This document shows positions 34,249 through 42,571 of a stretch of DNA of 64,000 nucleotides, piece after piece (position 1 is the first letter of the stretch; each line of letters starts with the position of its first letter). The notes under the pieces were generated by a model. The model saw only the letters and a list, made by a program, of their open reading frames with translations, was not told where the DNA came from and ran no database searches. Origin of the DNA: Candidatus Villigracilis affinis (GTDB lineage: Bacteria; Chloroflexota; Anaerolineae; Anaerolineales; Villigracilaceae); the NCBI GenBank assembly GCA_016718275.1, contig JADKEA010000023.1, positions 186,001 through 250,000 of the forward strand. Direction: 5' to 3'. The position numbers were made by a program, and so were the translations under genes.

Positions 34249-34986
34249 ATGAGTAAATACGATTATAACTATGAAGAGACCTCCAGCCCAAAGCAAAGCG
34301 CAAAACTTGAGGTCTGGGATATGCTAAGTATTGCGACACTTTTGTTGACGCTCTGCCTCGGTGTGTATTTTGTTGCGGTTTTTATTTTCCCCCAATCGGC
34401 TTTGAATCCCTTTAAGGCAAGCATGGTTGACCCCAATGCTCCGCCCACAGCGACGATTACGCCGCTTCAAATGGATGCCACCTGGACAGCCACTCCATTC
34501 GCGCTTGTGACCGAGACGCCGACCCTTCTTCCTACGCATACACTGATCCCTTCACCAACACTTTTCTCGCTCGTGACCCCTTCCGATACGCCCACACCCA
34601 CCCCGCTGCCCAAAGCGCAGTTTTCTGCGACCGTCACTTATATTGACAGCACAATTATTCATCCGGAAGCGGCTTGTAAATGGCAGGGGATTGGCGGCAC
34701 CATCGTGGATTCGAATAATGCAGATATCCTTAGAATCACCGTCCGCCTTGTGGGAAGTTACAACGGCAGCACCAAGAATGAATTGACCGTCAGTAGTATT
34801 GCCCCCGCATATGGAAAATCTGGCTATGAGTTCTTTTTGGGAACGACCCCGATCACAACCAGAAGCAACCTGACCCTGCAGATCCTTGACCAGGCAGGCC
34901 TGCCTTTGTCTGACCCGATCGAGATCGACACCTTCAAGGAATGTTCAAAGAATTTGGTGCTGGTGCGTTTCAAGAAGAATCCGTAA
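34249..34986 (+). CDS. Membrane-anchored surface protein of unknown function
   Basis: 245 residues. A cytoplasmic N-terminus of about 25, one membrane helix (about 26-48), a long Thr/Pro-rich stalk (about 63-122), and a C-terminal domain of about 120 residues rich in beta strands (AACKWQGIGGTIVDSNN, ITVRLVGSYNGSTKNEL) that looks Ig-like. TTGGAG precedes the ATG. It is probably cotranscribed with the next small gene. Function not recognised. Confidence 0.7.
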   Translation: MSKYDYNYEETSSPKQSAKLEVWDMLSIATLLLTLCLGVYFVAVFIFPQSALNPFKASMVDPNAPPTATITPLQMDATWTATPFALVTETPTLLPTHTLIPSPTLFSLVTPSDTPTPTPLPKAQFSATVTYIDSTIIHPEAACKWQGIGGTIVDSNNADILRITVRLVGSYNGSTKNELTVSSIAPAYGKSGYEFFLGTTPITTRSNLTLQILDQAGLPLSDPIEIDTFKECSKNLVLVRFKKNP

Positions 34987-35005
34987 TCAGTCGGGAGTAT
35001 TTTCA

Positions 35006-35392
35006 ATGTTGGCTGGACGCGTCACTCTTAGAAATATCTTCCTGGTTTTGTTTGTAGCGTCTACGCTTGTGCTTGTGATATTGGCCGTCAGCACGTCGAT
35101 GGTAAAGCAAGCCATGAGTGAGTTCGCTCCATCCGCGAACGATGACCCATCCACGACACCGCCGGTGCAGGATGCGGATGGTCTGGGCTTTTCGGCAGTG
35201 ATCGGTTCTGCCATTACTTCCATTACTTCGCTGGTTGGATTCATTGTCACAACAGTCATTACCTGGCGCAAGGAGAGGCGGGAGTCGTCATTGGCGGAAG
35301 TGGAACGCAAGAAGCTTGAGCTTGAATTGGAAAAGAACAGGCTGGAACTTGAAGAATTGAAAAGAGTTAAGAAAGCGAAGAAGAGAAAATAA
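35006..35392 (+). CDS. Small membrane protein with a coiled-coil tail
   Basis: 128 residues from ATG 35006 (GGGAG upstream; the longer frame overlaps the previous gene). Two membrane helices (about 11-32 and 60-88) enclose a short external loop. The tail from about 93 is a charged coiled coil, ERKKLELELEKNRLELEELK, ending in a Lys/Arg-rich tip, all cytoplasmic if the loop is outside. Possibly partners the preceding surface protein. Confidence 0.68.
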   Translation: MLAGRVTLRNIFLVLFVASTLVLVILAVSTSMVKQAMSEFAPSANDDPSTTPPVQDADGLGFSAVIGSAITSITSLVGFIVTTVITWRKERRESSLAEVERKKLELELEKNRLELEELKRVKKAKKRK

Positions 35393-35400
35393 GAATAATA

Positions 35401-35436
35401 AAATGTCCGCTGCCTGATAAGCAGCGGACATTTTTG
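35401..35436. terminator. Bidirectional terminator between convergent genes
   Basis: AAATGTCCGCTGC, a seven-base loop and GCAGCGGACATTTTTG. Confidence 0.87.
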
Positions 35437-35449
35437 TTTGATAGGTTTT

Positions 35450-36370
35450 CTACCCGACTTCAAGATTCCATTTTTGATACTTCGGGTGTTTTGCGCGGAC
35501 GATATCATCGAACAGGATGCGCAATTTCTCAGTGATGGGTCCCATTTTGCCGGTGCCCACAGGGCGATGATCAATTTTCGTCACAGCGACGATTTGCGCG
35601 GCGGTGCCGGTCATGAAAACTTCCTCGGCGATAAATACTTCTGTGCGGTCGATGGAGCGTTCCAGGACTTGCAGGCCGAGCTCGCTGCGCGCCAATTCCA
35701 TGACCGAGCGGCGGGTGATGCCTTCGAGGATATTGTCTGTGACTGGCGGCGTGATCAGAATGCCGTCACGAATGATAAAGATATTCATGGCTGAGCCTTC
35801 AGAGACATGGCCGTTGTTGTCGAGCACGAGCGCCTCGTCAAAGCCTGCGCGGTTGGCGTCGGTCTTGATCAGCGCCGAGTTGGCGTACGCGCCCGATATC
35901 TTTCCACGCGCAGGGATGGAATTATCGTCAATGCGCCGCCAGGACGAGAATGTGATATGCGCGTTCGAATCATTGGGAACATATTTTTCAAATGCCATCA
36001 CGAACATGGCGAATTCGTCTTTTAGATTGTGCAAACGCACACCGATGCCCATGTCAGCTTTGTAAATGGTGGGGCGCAGATACACATCTTCCTTCCAGTT
36101 GTCCATTCGTAAAACATCGAGAGTCAACTGGGTCAGACTCTCTTCGTCATAGGGGATATCCATTGCCATCATGCGCGCGGAATTTAAAAGGCGCTGAAAA
36201 TGGTCAAATGGACGAAAAACGAAGAGACGTTTCTTCTCTTCGTTCCAATATGCCCGCATACCACTGAACACGGTGGTTCCATATAAAAAGCCATGTGTTG
36301 CTATGTTGATTTTCGCGTCCGCAAGTGGGACGATCTTTCCCTCAAAGAAAGCGTGCTTCGAGAGATCCAC
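35450..36370 (-). CDS. ilvE: Branched-chain amino acid aminotransferase
   Basis: 306 residues. PLP-dependent last step of Leu, Ile and Val synthesis. Fold-type IV motifs: FLYGTTVFSGMRAYW, the catalytic Lys in ISGAYANSALIKTDANRAGF, EALVLDNNGHVSEGSAMNIF and FMTGTAAQIVAV. The start is placed at GTG 36370 because CGGAGG lies six bases upstream and this gives the usual length. Upstream in-frame ATGs at 36403 and 36418 overlap a TATAAT box (36407-36412) and would not be on the transcript. Confidence 0.93.
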   Translation of the reverse strand: MDLSKHAFFEGKIVPLADAKINIATHGFLYGTTVFSGMRAYWNEEKKRLFVFRPFDHFQRLLNSARMMAMDIPYDEESLTQLTLDVLRMDNWKEDVYLRPTIYKADMGIGVRLHNLKDEFAMFVMAFEKYVPNDSNAHITFSSWRRIDDNSIPARGKISGAYANSALIKTDANRAGFDEALVLDNNGHVSEGSAMNIFIIRDGILITPPVTDNILEGITRRSVMELARSELGLQVLERSIDRTEVFIAEEVFMTGTAAQIVAVTKIDHRPVGTGKMGPITEKLRILFDDIVRAKHPKYQKWNLEVG

Positions 36371-36423
36371 TAGACACCTCCGATTTGAATTGGTTATTGC
36401 CATGAAATTATAATCCATTCAAT

Positions 36424-36460
36424 AGGGAAGCCAGATTCGAAAGAACCCGGCTTCCCTTTA
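36424..36460. terminator. Hairpin between the MFS gene and ilvE
   Basis: AGGGAAGCC and GGCTTCCCT form a 9-bp stem around a 16-base loop; T-tracts are short, so its strength is uncertain. Confidence 0.45.
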
Positions 36461-36486
36461 CTGCATGAATTAACTAACCCCCGTGT

Positions 36487-37737
36487 TTATGAATCGATTT
36501 GCGAATCCCGTTCCGCAATGGACTGTGAGTTGGCACGGCCTACGAGGAACATGGCTGGCAAAAGCAGCAGTCCCGATGTGGTGATGGCCGCTACAACTGA
36601 AAAGAATCGCGCAACGAGTCCCACGCTGGGGCCGCCCGCGATCTGCCCGAAGGCATCCACCTGCCCGGTCATGGAATGAACCGTGGCGCGGGTTTGCGGA
36701 TCAAGTTTCTGGTTCACCCATGCCGAGTTGAGCGGACCTCGAATATCGCGTAAAACGTCGATGACGAGATACAGGCCCAGGGCTAGGGCAAGAAGCGGCG
36801 AAAGGGCGAATCCGATCATGGTGGTGGCGATCAATCCCGTTACGATCATCATGGCGCGGCCAATCGCAAGCGGACTTCCTGAGTCGACGCGTTTTTCCAC
36901 GAAACGGATCGCGAAGATGGTCAGGACGGATGCCACGATGCGCAACACGGCAAAGAAGGCCACTTGATTGTTCCCGAACAGGACCGGGATATCAAAATTA
37001 TCGAGCAAGTGCTTCACCCACAGACGGTCGAAGCCTTCGCTGTACAGGCCGTAAAACAAACCGATGCCAAGAATGGTGATAAGGCGTGGACGTGCTCGCA
37101 CTGCCTTCACACCTTCATTGAATGTGTGCCACATATGCTGCCATGTGTTGCGGTCTTCCTGCGGGGTGGGGTGGAAGCCTGTTTCAGGCATGATGAAGAT
37201 CAGCACAACGCCGATCATGATCACGCCGACTGCACCGATCTGAATCGGCAGGGCCACGTTGTTCGCGCCGATGAGCATGGCAAGCCCCATCCCAAACAGG
37301 GATGCGGTCAGCCCTACGCGTGTGGCGCGCATGAATAGCTGATTGGCCTTTTCTTCCCCGACCTCGTCCGAAATCCATGCCTGTGTGGCTCCGCTGGTGA
37401 ATGTATATCCCAGCCCCCAGATGACTTGCGCGAGCAGGATCGGCAGAAAGGCGGGAAAGAGGCCTTCCACAAGAAAACCGAGCCCCATCAGAAAGTACCC
37501 GATGATGATGGATAGGCGGCGTGAATATGAATCTGCCACCACACCCGTGGGGATTTCAAAGACGAACGCTGAAACCTCCAGTGTGGTGCCGACCAGCACG
37601 AGCTGTAATGGCGTAAGCCCCGCAATTGTGGCCTCGTACAGTGACATGGTCACGAACATCATCGAGAAGAAAGCCGAAGCGGTGAATTCGATAAACAGAT
37701 AAACTTTTGTGGCATCTAACTTTAAATTTGAAAACAT
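36487..37737 (-). CDS. Major facilitator superfamily transporter
   Basis: 416 residues with about twelve membrane helices. The MFS motif A region reads GVVADSYSRRLSIIIGYFLM between helices 2 and 3, with ATQAWISDEVG and INDR-like segments later. It resembles drug-efflux MFS proteins, but the substrate cannot be told from sequence. AAAGGAATAAT precedes the ATG. A 19-codon mini-ORF with a strong ribosome site lies just upstream at 37770-37829, which could couple its expression to ribosome behaviour. Confidence 0.87.
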   Translation of the reverse strand: MFSNLKLDATKVYLFIEFTASAFFSMMFVTMSLYEATIAGLTPLQLVLVGTTLEVSAFVFEIPTGVVADSYSRRLSIIIGYFLMGLGFLVEGLFPAFLPILLAQVIWGLGYTFTSGATQAWISDEVGEEKANQLFMRATRVGLTASLFGMGLAMLIGANNVALPIQIGAVGVIMIGVVLIFIMPETGFHPTPQEDRNTWQHMWHTFNEGVKAVRARPRLITILGIGLFYGLYSEGFDRLWVKHLLDNFDIPVLFGNNQVAFFAVLRIVASVLTIFAIRFVEKRVDSGSPLAIGRAMMIVTGLIATTMIGFALSPLLALALGLYLVIDVLRDIRGPLNSAWVNQKLDPQTRATVHSMTGQVDAFGQIAGGPSVGLVARFFSVVAAITTSGLLLLPAMFLVGRANSQSIAERDSQIDS

Positions 37738-37769
37738 ATTATTCCTTTTTGTGAAACGAGAAACGTGCG

Positions 37770-37829
37770 TCAGGCGCGGAAGACTCCCTCCGTATGCCGA
37801 ACATTATTTAAAAAGGTGAAGATTTTCAT
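37770..37829 (-). CDS. 19-residue leader peptide candidate upstream of the MFS gene
   Basis: ATG at 37829 with TGGAGG five bases upstream (37835-37840), a stronger ribosome site than that of the transporter. It encodes MKIFTFLNNVRHTEGVFRA and stops 32 bases before the MFS start. Codons 12-17 can form a hairpin, CGGAGG-GAGT-CTTCCG. Its N-terminus resembles that of the other mini-ORF in the window (MNKFYTF... at 43287-43370). Evidence is only the ribosome site, position and resemblance; a chance ORF is possible. Confidence 0.5.
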   Translation of the reverse strand: MKIFTFLNNVRHTEGVFRA

Positions 37830-38001
37830 GACAGCCTCCATTTTTGTTTGTTGTTATATGAGTTTAAACGACAAAAGCGTAATCAAACGCTGAAGTCTTA
37901 AAAAATATTTATGAAAAAACTGGAATACTCGCACAGAGTGTCAGATCAGTGAAAGTGCCGAAGGTTCCGTGCGCATCGCTTCCCCGTACAATGCTGGAAA
38001 A

Positions 38002-38226
38002 CTATTCCTTGAACTTCATCAAGGTCTGGCCGTCGTACTTCATTGCAGCCCATCTGCCTTCGCCGAGCTGCGCCCAAATACTTTCACTGTTTCCCCATGT
38101 AGCGGTCACTTCCACTTCGTCGCCTTCCTTCAAACCTGCAATGGCCTCACTTGATGCATCATGATCCACACGCACATGCAGGCTTTTTACAAGCACGACG
38201 GCGATCCGTTTGGCGTTTTGATTCAT
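38002..38226 (-). CDS. Small SH3-like domain protein
   Basis: 74 residues without signal or membrane segment. The sequence (AIAGLKEGDEVEVTATWGNS ... WAQLGEGRWAAMKYDGQ) resembles a short bacterial SH3 barrel. Its ATG overlaps the stop of the HAD gene (ATGA), so it is translated together with it. Function unknown. Confidence 0.68.
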   Translation of the reverse strand: MNQNAKRIAVVLVKSLHVRVDHDASSEAIAGLKEGDEVEVTATWGNSESIWAQLGEGRWAAMKYDGQTLMKFKE

Positions 38227-38831
38227 GTGTGTTCCTCCAGTAGCCGCTTCAACTCTGCAATGCTATCTTGTGGGTTCTTGAACAGGATGCCGGTCATGCC
38301 GAGATCTTCACAGCCTTCGAGATTGATATTTACATCATCGACGAAGACCGCTTCTTCTGCCTTAACTCTGGCCTGCTCCAACGCAACTTGATAGATCTTT
38401 GCCTCGGGCTTGATTGCGCCAACCTCCGCCGAAATGGTGACGGTGTCGAACACATCGATGACCTTTTCACGTGCGATGAAATCACGCAACCCGCTCCATG
38501 CGTTGGAGATCAGTCCGGTATGGACCTTCCCGCGCAGGGAGCGGATATATTCCACCAGATCGCGGTCGATCACGTCGCCACCGAAGAATTCATCCTGAAA
38601 GGATTTCATCTCGGAGATTGGGTGCTTTAACCGCTTCAACACTTCCGCCCAATGGGCATGTTCGGGGATGGCACCCACCGATGCGCGCCGCGCAGATTCA
38701 CTTGCGAAGACGACCTTATCGATATCGTCATAATCCATGCCAAACCGCTCCGCCAAATGCTGGCGCGGAGACTGGTATTCGGTACGCATGATCACGCCCC
38801 CGAAGTCAAAGAACACAGCGCGAACGGGCAT
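38223..38831 (-). CDS. HAD-superfamily hydrolase
   Basis: 202 residues. HAD motif I is VFFDFGGVI, with the nucleophile Asp but Gly in place of the second Asp (as in epoxide-hydrolase-like and haloacid-dehalogenase-like members). Motif II is ISNAW, motif III KPEAKIYQ and motif IV FVDDVNINLEG. An all-helical cap lies at about 20-80. Substrate unknown. Middle gene of a three-gene minus-strand group with the zinc-ribbon and SH3-like genes. Confidence 0.85.
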   Translation of the reverse strand: MPVRAVFFDFGGVIMRTEYQSPRQHLAERFGMDYDDIDKVVFASESARRASVGAIPEHAHWAEVLKRLKHPISEMKSFQDEFFGGDVIDRDLVEYIRSLRGKVHTGLISNAWSGLRDFIAREKVIDVFDTVTISAEVGAIKPEAKIYQVALEQARVKAEEAVFVDDVNINLEGCEDLGMTGILFKNPQDSIAELKRLLEEHT

Positions 38832-38834
38832 GTG

Positions 38835-39245
38835 CTATTTCTTCTTGGTCTTCGAAGCTGCAGGTTTCTTTGCGGCAGGAGCTTTTGCTTTTGCCGTGGA
38901 AGATTTCGCTGCGGCTGGTTTCTTTGCAGCGGACTTTTTCTCAGTGCCGATCTTTGTCGTTTTTGGAAGGGGCTCGGTCTTAAGGAAAGCAGTGGCTGGA
39001 ACTTCAGCGTTGGCGCTGGCGGCAGCGGCTTTTGCATCAGCAGAAGCCTGTTTCTTGGCGGCATCCTGCCAGTTGGGGAAGAACAGTTCCATCCTCTGTC
39101 GAGAAATGGAATTGGCGCGGCGGCAACGCGGGCAGTGGCCGTCATAGTGGTTCATGTTCTTTTCATTCATCGTCATAATGGCAGTAAGCATCTCAGTGCG
39201 GCTAAGGGTGAATGGGGTCTGGCAGTAAATACAACGCAGGTTCAT
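38835..39245 (-). CDS. Zinc-ribbon protein with a histone H1-like Lys/Ala/Pro tail
   Basis: 136 residues. The N-terminal half has two CxxC knuckles (CIYC at 5-8, CPRC at about 38-41), probably binding one zinc. The last third is a low-complexity basic tail with repeated AAKKPA, like eukaryotic H1 tails and bacterial Hc1-type nucleoid proteins. This suggests nucleic acid binding, but no function is known. Its stop is three bases from the HAD start, so the two are cotranscribed. Confidence 0.7.
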   Translation of the reverse strand: MNLRCIYCQTPFTLSRTEMLTAIMTMNEKNMNHYDGHCPRCRRANSISRQRMELFFPNWQDAAKKQASADAKAAAASANAEVPATAFLKTEPLPKTTKIGTEKKSAAKKPAAAKSSTAKAKAPAAKKPAASKTKKK

Positions 39246-39377
39246 AGGTTTATCCTTTCCAAAAAAGCGCGAATATATCTTGATTCTACACTGATTTCAC
39301 CCGCATAGCGAATCAGCTTTTTATTTGCTCAGTTCTTTCTGTAATTTGCGCCTAAAAAACCAGACCCTAAAGGCTCT

Positions 39378-39412
39378 TTTAAAGGAATCAGGCCAAAAAT
39401 CGGGCTGATTCC
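39378..39412 (-). terminator. Terminator of the GNAT operon
   Basis: GGAATCAG and CTGATTCC form the outer stem, extended inward by a GG/CC pair after a mismatch. On the minus strand a short TTTAAAA follows. Confidence 0.5.
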
Positions 39413-39467
39413 CTGTTTGAAAACCTCTAGAGTCTTTTATTTAGAAGAAGTGGACGGTAAAAAATAT

Positions 39468-40445
39468 TTATTCCTCCACTTCGCGACCTGGGCGAAGCTC
39501 TTTTTCATAAGTGAGGTGTTCGCTGGCTACAACCATGCCAGCCCGCTGATATAAACGCGTTGCGCCCGTAGGGTTGGAGGCATCCACGCCGAGGCCGATG
39601 GTGGTTGTGCCGCGTTTGTAGAATTCGCCAAAGGAATGCCGTAAGAGGGCAATTCCAAGTCCCATTTTGCGCCAGGGGCGGCGGACACCAATTGTGCCCA
39701 CCCAGCCAGATCCCATGCGGAAGCGGTTTTGTGAAAACCCTGCAATCTGATCTCCATCCCAGACAACCATCCAAAGGGTAGGGTCAAAATTTGGATTGTC
39801 AAATTTTTGAGACCACTTTTCATAGGTAAATTCATGGCTGCCCCAGTGGTCGCGGAAAGCTTCGTTGTCTGCCTGCCAGACGGCAGCAGCATGTTCGTCT
39901 TTGATGAACGGCCGCAACTCAAGGCCGGTAGGGAAGGTCACTGCCGCAGGAGCTTCCTGTAACTTGATTTCCATGCGCCAAAAATAGCGAATGGGAGAGT
40001 AGCCCATGGCACGGAGCAAGGGATCCCCAGCCTCGTTCCTGGTATTGATCATGCTTTGGATCACCACCCGCGTATTCGGCTTGGCAAGTTCCATTTCAGC
40101 CTGCGCGCGTACTTCCATTTTTTCAAGCAGGGAGGTTCCAATCCCCAGGCCTCTGAATTCGGGATGAACGCATCCGTCTGCTATAAGTTTACAGTGACCA
40201 TTCTCGTTATAAAACTCTTCACTGCCAACCACACGTCCCTCCTGGGTCTCCACGACAAAGACGTCGCGTTCCACAAGAAAGCCTTCGTTACGCCATGCGT
40301 TTGCCAGCTCTTCGGCCGTCATTACAAAACTCGCATCGCCTTCCATTTTAGCAACTTCATATGTGAGTTTTGCAACTGCATTGACATCTGCCAAACTCGC
40401 TGGGCGCAGTGTCAGGCCGTGGTCGAGATGTGCTTTTTCAGTCAT
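39468..40445 (-). CDS. GNAT acetyltransferase with two GNAT domains (E)
   Basis: 325 residues. The N-terminal domain (about 12-155) has acetyl-CoA loop FRGLGIGTSLLEKM. The C-terminal domain (about 170-320) has RPWRKMGLGIALLRHSFGEF and ASNPTGATRLYQRAGM. Each could bind acetyl-CoA; such tandem-domain proteins often keep only one active half. Strongly similar along its full length to the neighbour at 40461, including the C-terminal LRPGR-VEE. AGGAG precedes the ATG. Last gene of the five-gene GNAT operon. Substrate unknown. Confidence 0.85.
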   Translation of the reverse strand: MTEKAHLDHGLTLRPASLADVNAVAKLTYEVAKMEGDASFVMTAEELANAWRNEGFLVERDVFVVETQEGRVVGSEEFYNENGHCKLIADGCVHPEFRGLGIGTSLLEKMEVRAQAEMELAKPNTRVVIQSMINTRNEAGDPLLRAMGYSPIRYFWRMEIKLQEAPAAVTFPTGLELRPFIKDEHAAAVWQADNEAFRDHWGSHEFTYEKWSQKFDNPNFDPTLWMVVWDGDQIAGFSQNRFRMGSGWVGTIGVRRPWRKMGLGIALLRHSFGEFYKRGTTTIGLGVDASNPTGATRLYQRAGMVVASEHLTYEKELRPGREVEE

Positions 40446-40460
40446 GGCGATCTCCTAACT

Positions 40461-41453
40461 TTATTCCTCCACCACACGTCCGGGGCGAAGTTCCTTTTCA
40501 TAAGTGAGAAACTCACTGGCTACAACCATGCCAGCCCGTTGATAAAGACGGGTTGCACCTGTTGGGTTGGAAGCATCCACGCCGAGACCGATGGTGTTTG
40601 TGCCGCGTTTGTGGAATTCGCCAAAGGATTGTTGCAGCAGAGCGAGGCCGAGTCCCTTTTTGCGCCACGGACGGCGAACGCCGAGTGTACGGATCCAGCC
40701 GATGCCCATGCGGTAACGGTTAATCGAAAAGCCTGCCACTTCGTTCCCATCCCAGGCGATGACCCAAAGATTTGGGTCAAATTCAGGGTCGTCGAAGCGG
40801 CTGTGGACAAATTCCTCGAAGGATACATCGTGGCTTCCCCAATGGTCTCGGAAGGATTCGTTTTGCGCCTGCCAGACGGCCATTTCATGCTCTGCCCTTA
40901 CAAACGGACGAATCTCCACGCCTTCAGGCCAGACTGCGGCTGGGGGCGCGGAATCAAGTTTTATTTCCATTCGCCAGTGATAGCGTTTTGGAAAGTAGCC
41001 TTCGGTTTTGTGCAGTTCATGGCTGGCGGCATCGCGGCTGTCGATGGTGCTGCGCAGGAAAATGCGCAGGTCGGGTTCGGCGAGTTGCATTTCTTCGATG
41101 GCGCGTGCTTCGGCGCGACGCAGCAGGGTTGTGCCGATTCCCAACCCTTTGAATTGCGGGTGGACGTATCCATCGGTGCGCAGGTTGTAGTGTTCGTGCT
41201 GGTTGCCGAATTCTTCGTATCCGACTATGCGGCCATCTTTTGTTTCAACAATGAAGGCGTCGGTTTCTAGATTGAAGCCTTCGCTTTGCCATTCGTTTTT
41301 CAGTTCTTCAGGTGTGACTGCGACCGTGGTATCTCCATCGGCTTCACACACGGCGTAGATGACTCCTGCCACGGCTTCGCAATCTGCCCATTGAGCAGTG
41401 CGCAGGCTGAGGCTTGAGTCGAGACGCGTTTCATTTAGTTGAGGTTGTGTCAT
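40461..41453 (-). CDS. GNAT acetyltransferase with two GNAT domains (D)
   Basis: 330 residues from ATG 41453, which overlaps the previous stop (ATGA) and has AAGGAG eight bases upstream; a start at 41471 is less likely. N-terminal acetyl-CoA loop FKGLGIGTTLLRRAEARAIE; C-terminal loop RPWRKKGLGLALLQQSFGEF followed by the same NPTGATRLYQRAGM as gene E. Clearly a tandem duplicate of gene E. Fourth gene of the operon. Confidence 0.85.
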   Translation of the reverse strand: MTQPQLNETRLDSSLSLRTAQWADCEAVAGVIYAVCEADGDTTVAVTPEELKNEWQSEGFNLETDAFIVETKDGRIVGYEEFGNQHEHYNLRTDGYVHPQFKGLGIGTTLLRRAEARAIEEMQLAEPDLRIFLRSTIDSRDAASHELHKTEGYFPKRYHWRMEIKLDSAPPAAVWPEGVEIRPFVRAEHEMAVWQAQNESFRDHWGSHDVSFEEFVHSRFDDPEFDPNLWVIAWDGNEVAGFSINRYRMGIGWIRTLGVRRPWRKKGLGLALLQQSFGEFHKRGTNTIGLGVDASNPTGATRLYQRAGMVVASEFLTYEKELRPGRVVEE

Positions 41454-42010
41454 TGGTTCATCTCCTTCCATTCATCACGCAGGATGCCCATAAGGAGCAC
41501 ATCCCAGCGTTTGTTGTCTTTTATGATTCTGCCGCGCATACGACCCTCAACTTGAAAACCGCATTTTTCATAAGAGCGGATGGCGCGTGGATTGTATTCA
41601 AAGACGGTAAGGGTGATACGGCGCAGGTTGAGTTCGATGAAGCCAAATTGCAAAATCAGTTTCATGGCTTCGGTGCCGTAGCCCTTGCCCCAATCTTCAC
41701 GTTTGTAGATTCCAATACCCACAAACGAATCACGCGAACCCCAGTTGTTGATCACATCAATATTGATATCGCCCAACAGGCGGTTATCATCCAGGGCGCG
41801 GATACTGAAGAAATGATTCGCGGGTGAATCATCTTCAATTATTTTTTCAAGGAATTTTGTCGTCGCTTTTGCGGAATGCAGGCGGGTCGGGCCCGTATCC
41901 ATCAGGCGCATTAATTCCGAATCGCGTCCCAGCGAGGAAAACGCCTTGCCGACCTCTTCAGAATCCATGGCAGAAAGGCGCACAAGATTCCCCTTGAAAA
42001 TATCTTTCAT
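41450..42010 (-). CDS. RimJ/RimL-type GNAT acetyltransferase (C)
   Basis: 186 residues from ATG 42010, with AGGAGG upstream and an ATGA overlap with gene B; a frame extending to 42034 is an artefact. Single GNAT domain: KREDWGKGYGTEAMKLILQF is the acetyl-CoA loop and NPRAIRSYEKCGFQVEGRMR is the final strand-helix pair typical of RimJ/RimL N-acetyltransferases. Opens with MKDIFKGNLVRLS, almost the same as gene B, so the two are duplicates. It may acetylate a protein N-terminus or a small amine or antibiotic. Confidence 0.85.
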   Translation of the reverse strand: MKDIFKGNLVRLSAMDSEEVGKAFSSLGRDSELMRLMDTGPTRLHSAKATTKFLEKIIEDDSPANHFFSIRALDDNRLLGDINIDVINNWGSRDSFVGIGIYKREDWGKGYGTEAMKLILQFGFIELNLRRITLTVFEYNPRAIRSYEKCGFQVEGRMRGRIIKDNKRWDVLLMGILRDEWKEMNQ

Positions 42011-42567
42011 TTCGCCTCCTGTTGGGCGAGCCATTCCTCACGAAGGATGCCCATCCAAAGGCTGTCAAAGCGGACGCCGTCGCGCAGGCCTTCGCCGCGC
42101 ATGCGTCCTTCCATTTTGAATCCAACTTTTTCGTAGGATTTCAAGGCGCGTTCGTTGTAGGCGTGCAGGCCGAGCGAAACACGGCGCAGATTCAGCTCGA
42201 TGAATCCATATTGCACGATGAGGCGCATGGCGTCGGTGCCGTAGCCCTTGCCCCAGTATTCGCGCTCGCCAATGGAAATGCCAACCCATGTGTCGGCATG
42301 CGTCCACGAATTGACCCACAGACTCACGCCACCGATCAACTTATCATCGGCGAGTGTGCGTATGGAAAATGGGAATGCCTGCGGGTTTTTGCCCGCGCGT
42401 TTTTCGATGAAGTCCTTGATCTTTTTTTCAGAAAACAACATGGCGGGGTCGCTGTCGGCCAGGCGGTGCTGTTCGGTGTCTCGATCCCATTTGACGAAGG
42501 CCTTGGCCATGATCTCGGGGGAATCATTCGCGAGGCGGACGAGGGATCCGCGATAGATGTCTTTCAT
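42007..42567 (-). CDS. RimJ/RimL-type GNAT acetyltransferase (B)
   Basis: 186 residues. MKDIYRGSLVRLA start, acetyl-CoA loop REYWGKGYGTDAMRLIVQYG, then NERALKSYEKVGFKMEGRMR. Closely related to gene C, next to which it lies with a four-base overlap. Starts four bases after the stop of gene A. Substrate unknown. Confidence 0.86.
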   Translation of the reverse strand: MKDIYRGSLVRLANDSPEIMAKAFVKWDRDTEQHRLADSDPAMLFSEKKIKDFIEKRAGKNPQAFPFSIRTLADDKLIGGVSLWVNSWTHADTWVGISIGEREYWGKGYGTDAMRLIVQYGFIELNLRRVSLGLHAYNERALKSYEKVGFKMEGRMRGEGLRDGVRFDSLWMGILREEWLAQQEAK

Positions 42568-42571
42568 CGCT

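Noticed and set aside
40056..41270. 404-codon plus-strand frame across the GNAT genes
   Set aside because: Covers two clearly homologous acetyltransferases on the other strand and has no family signature.
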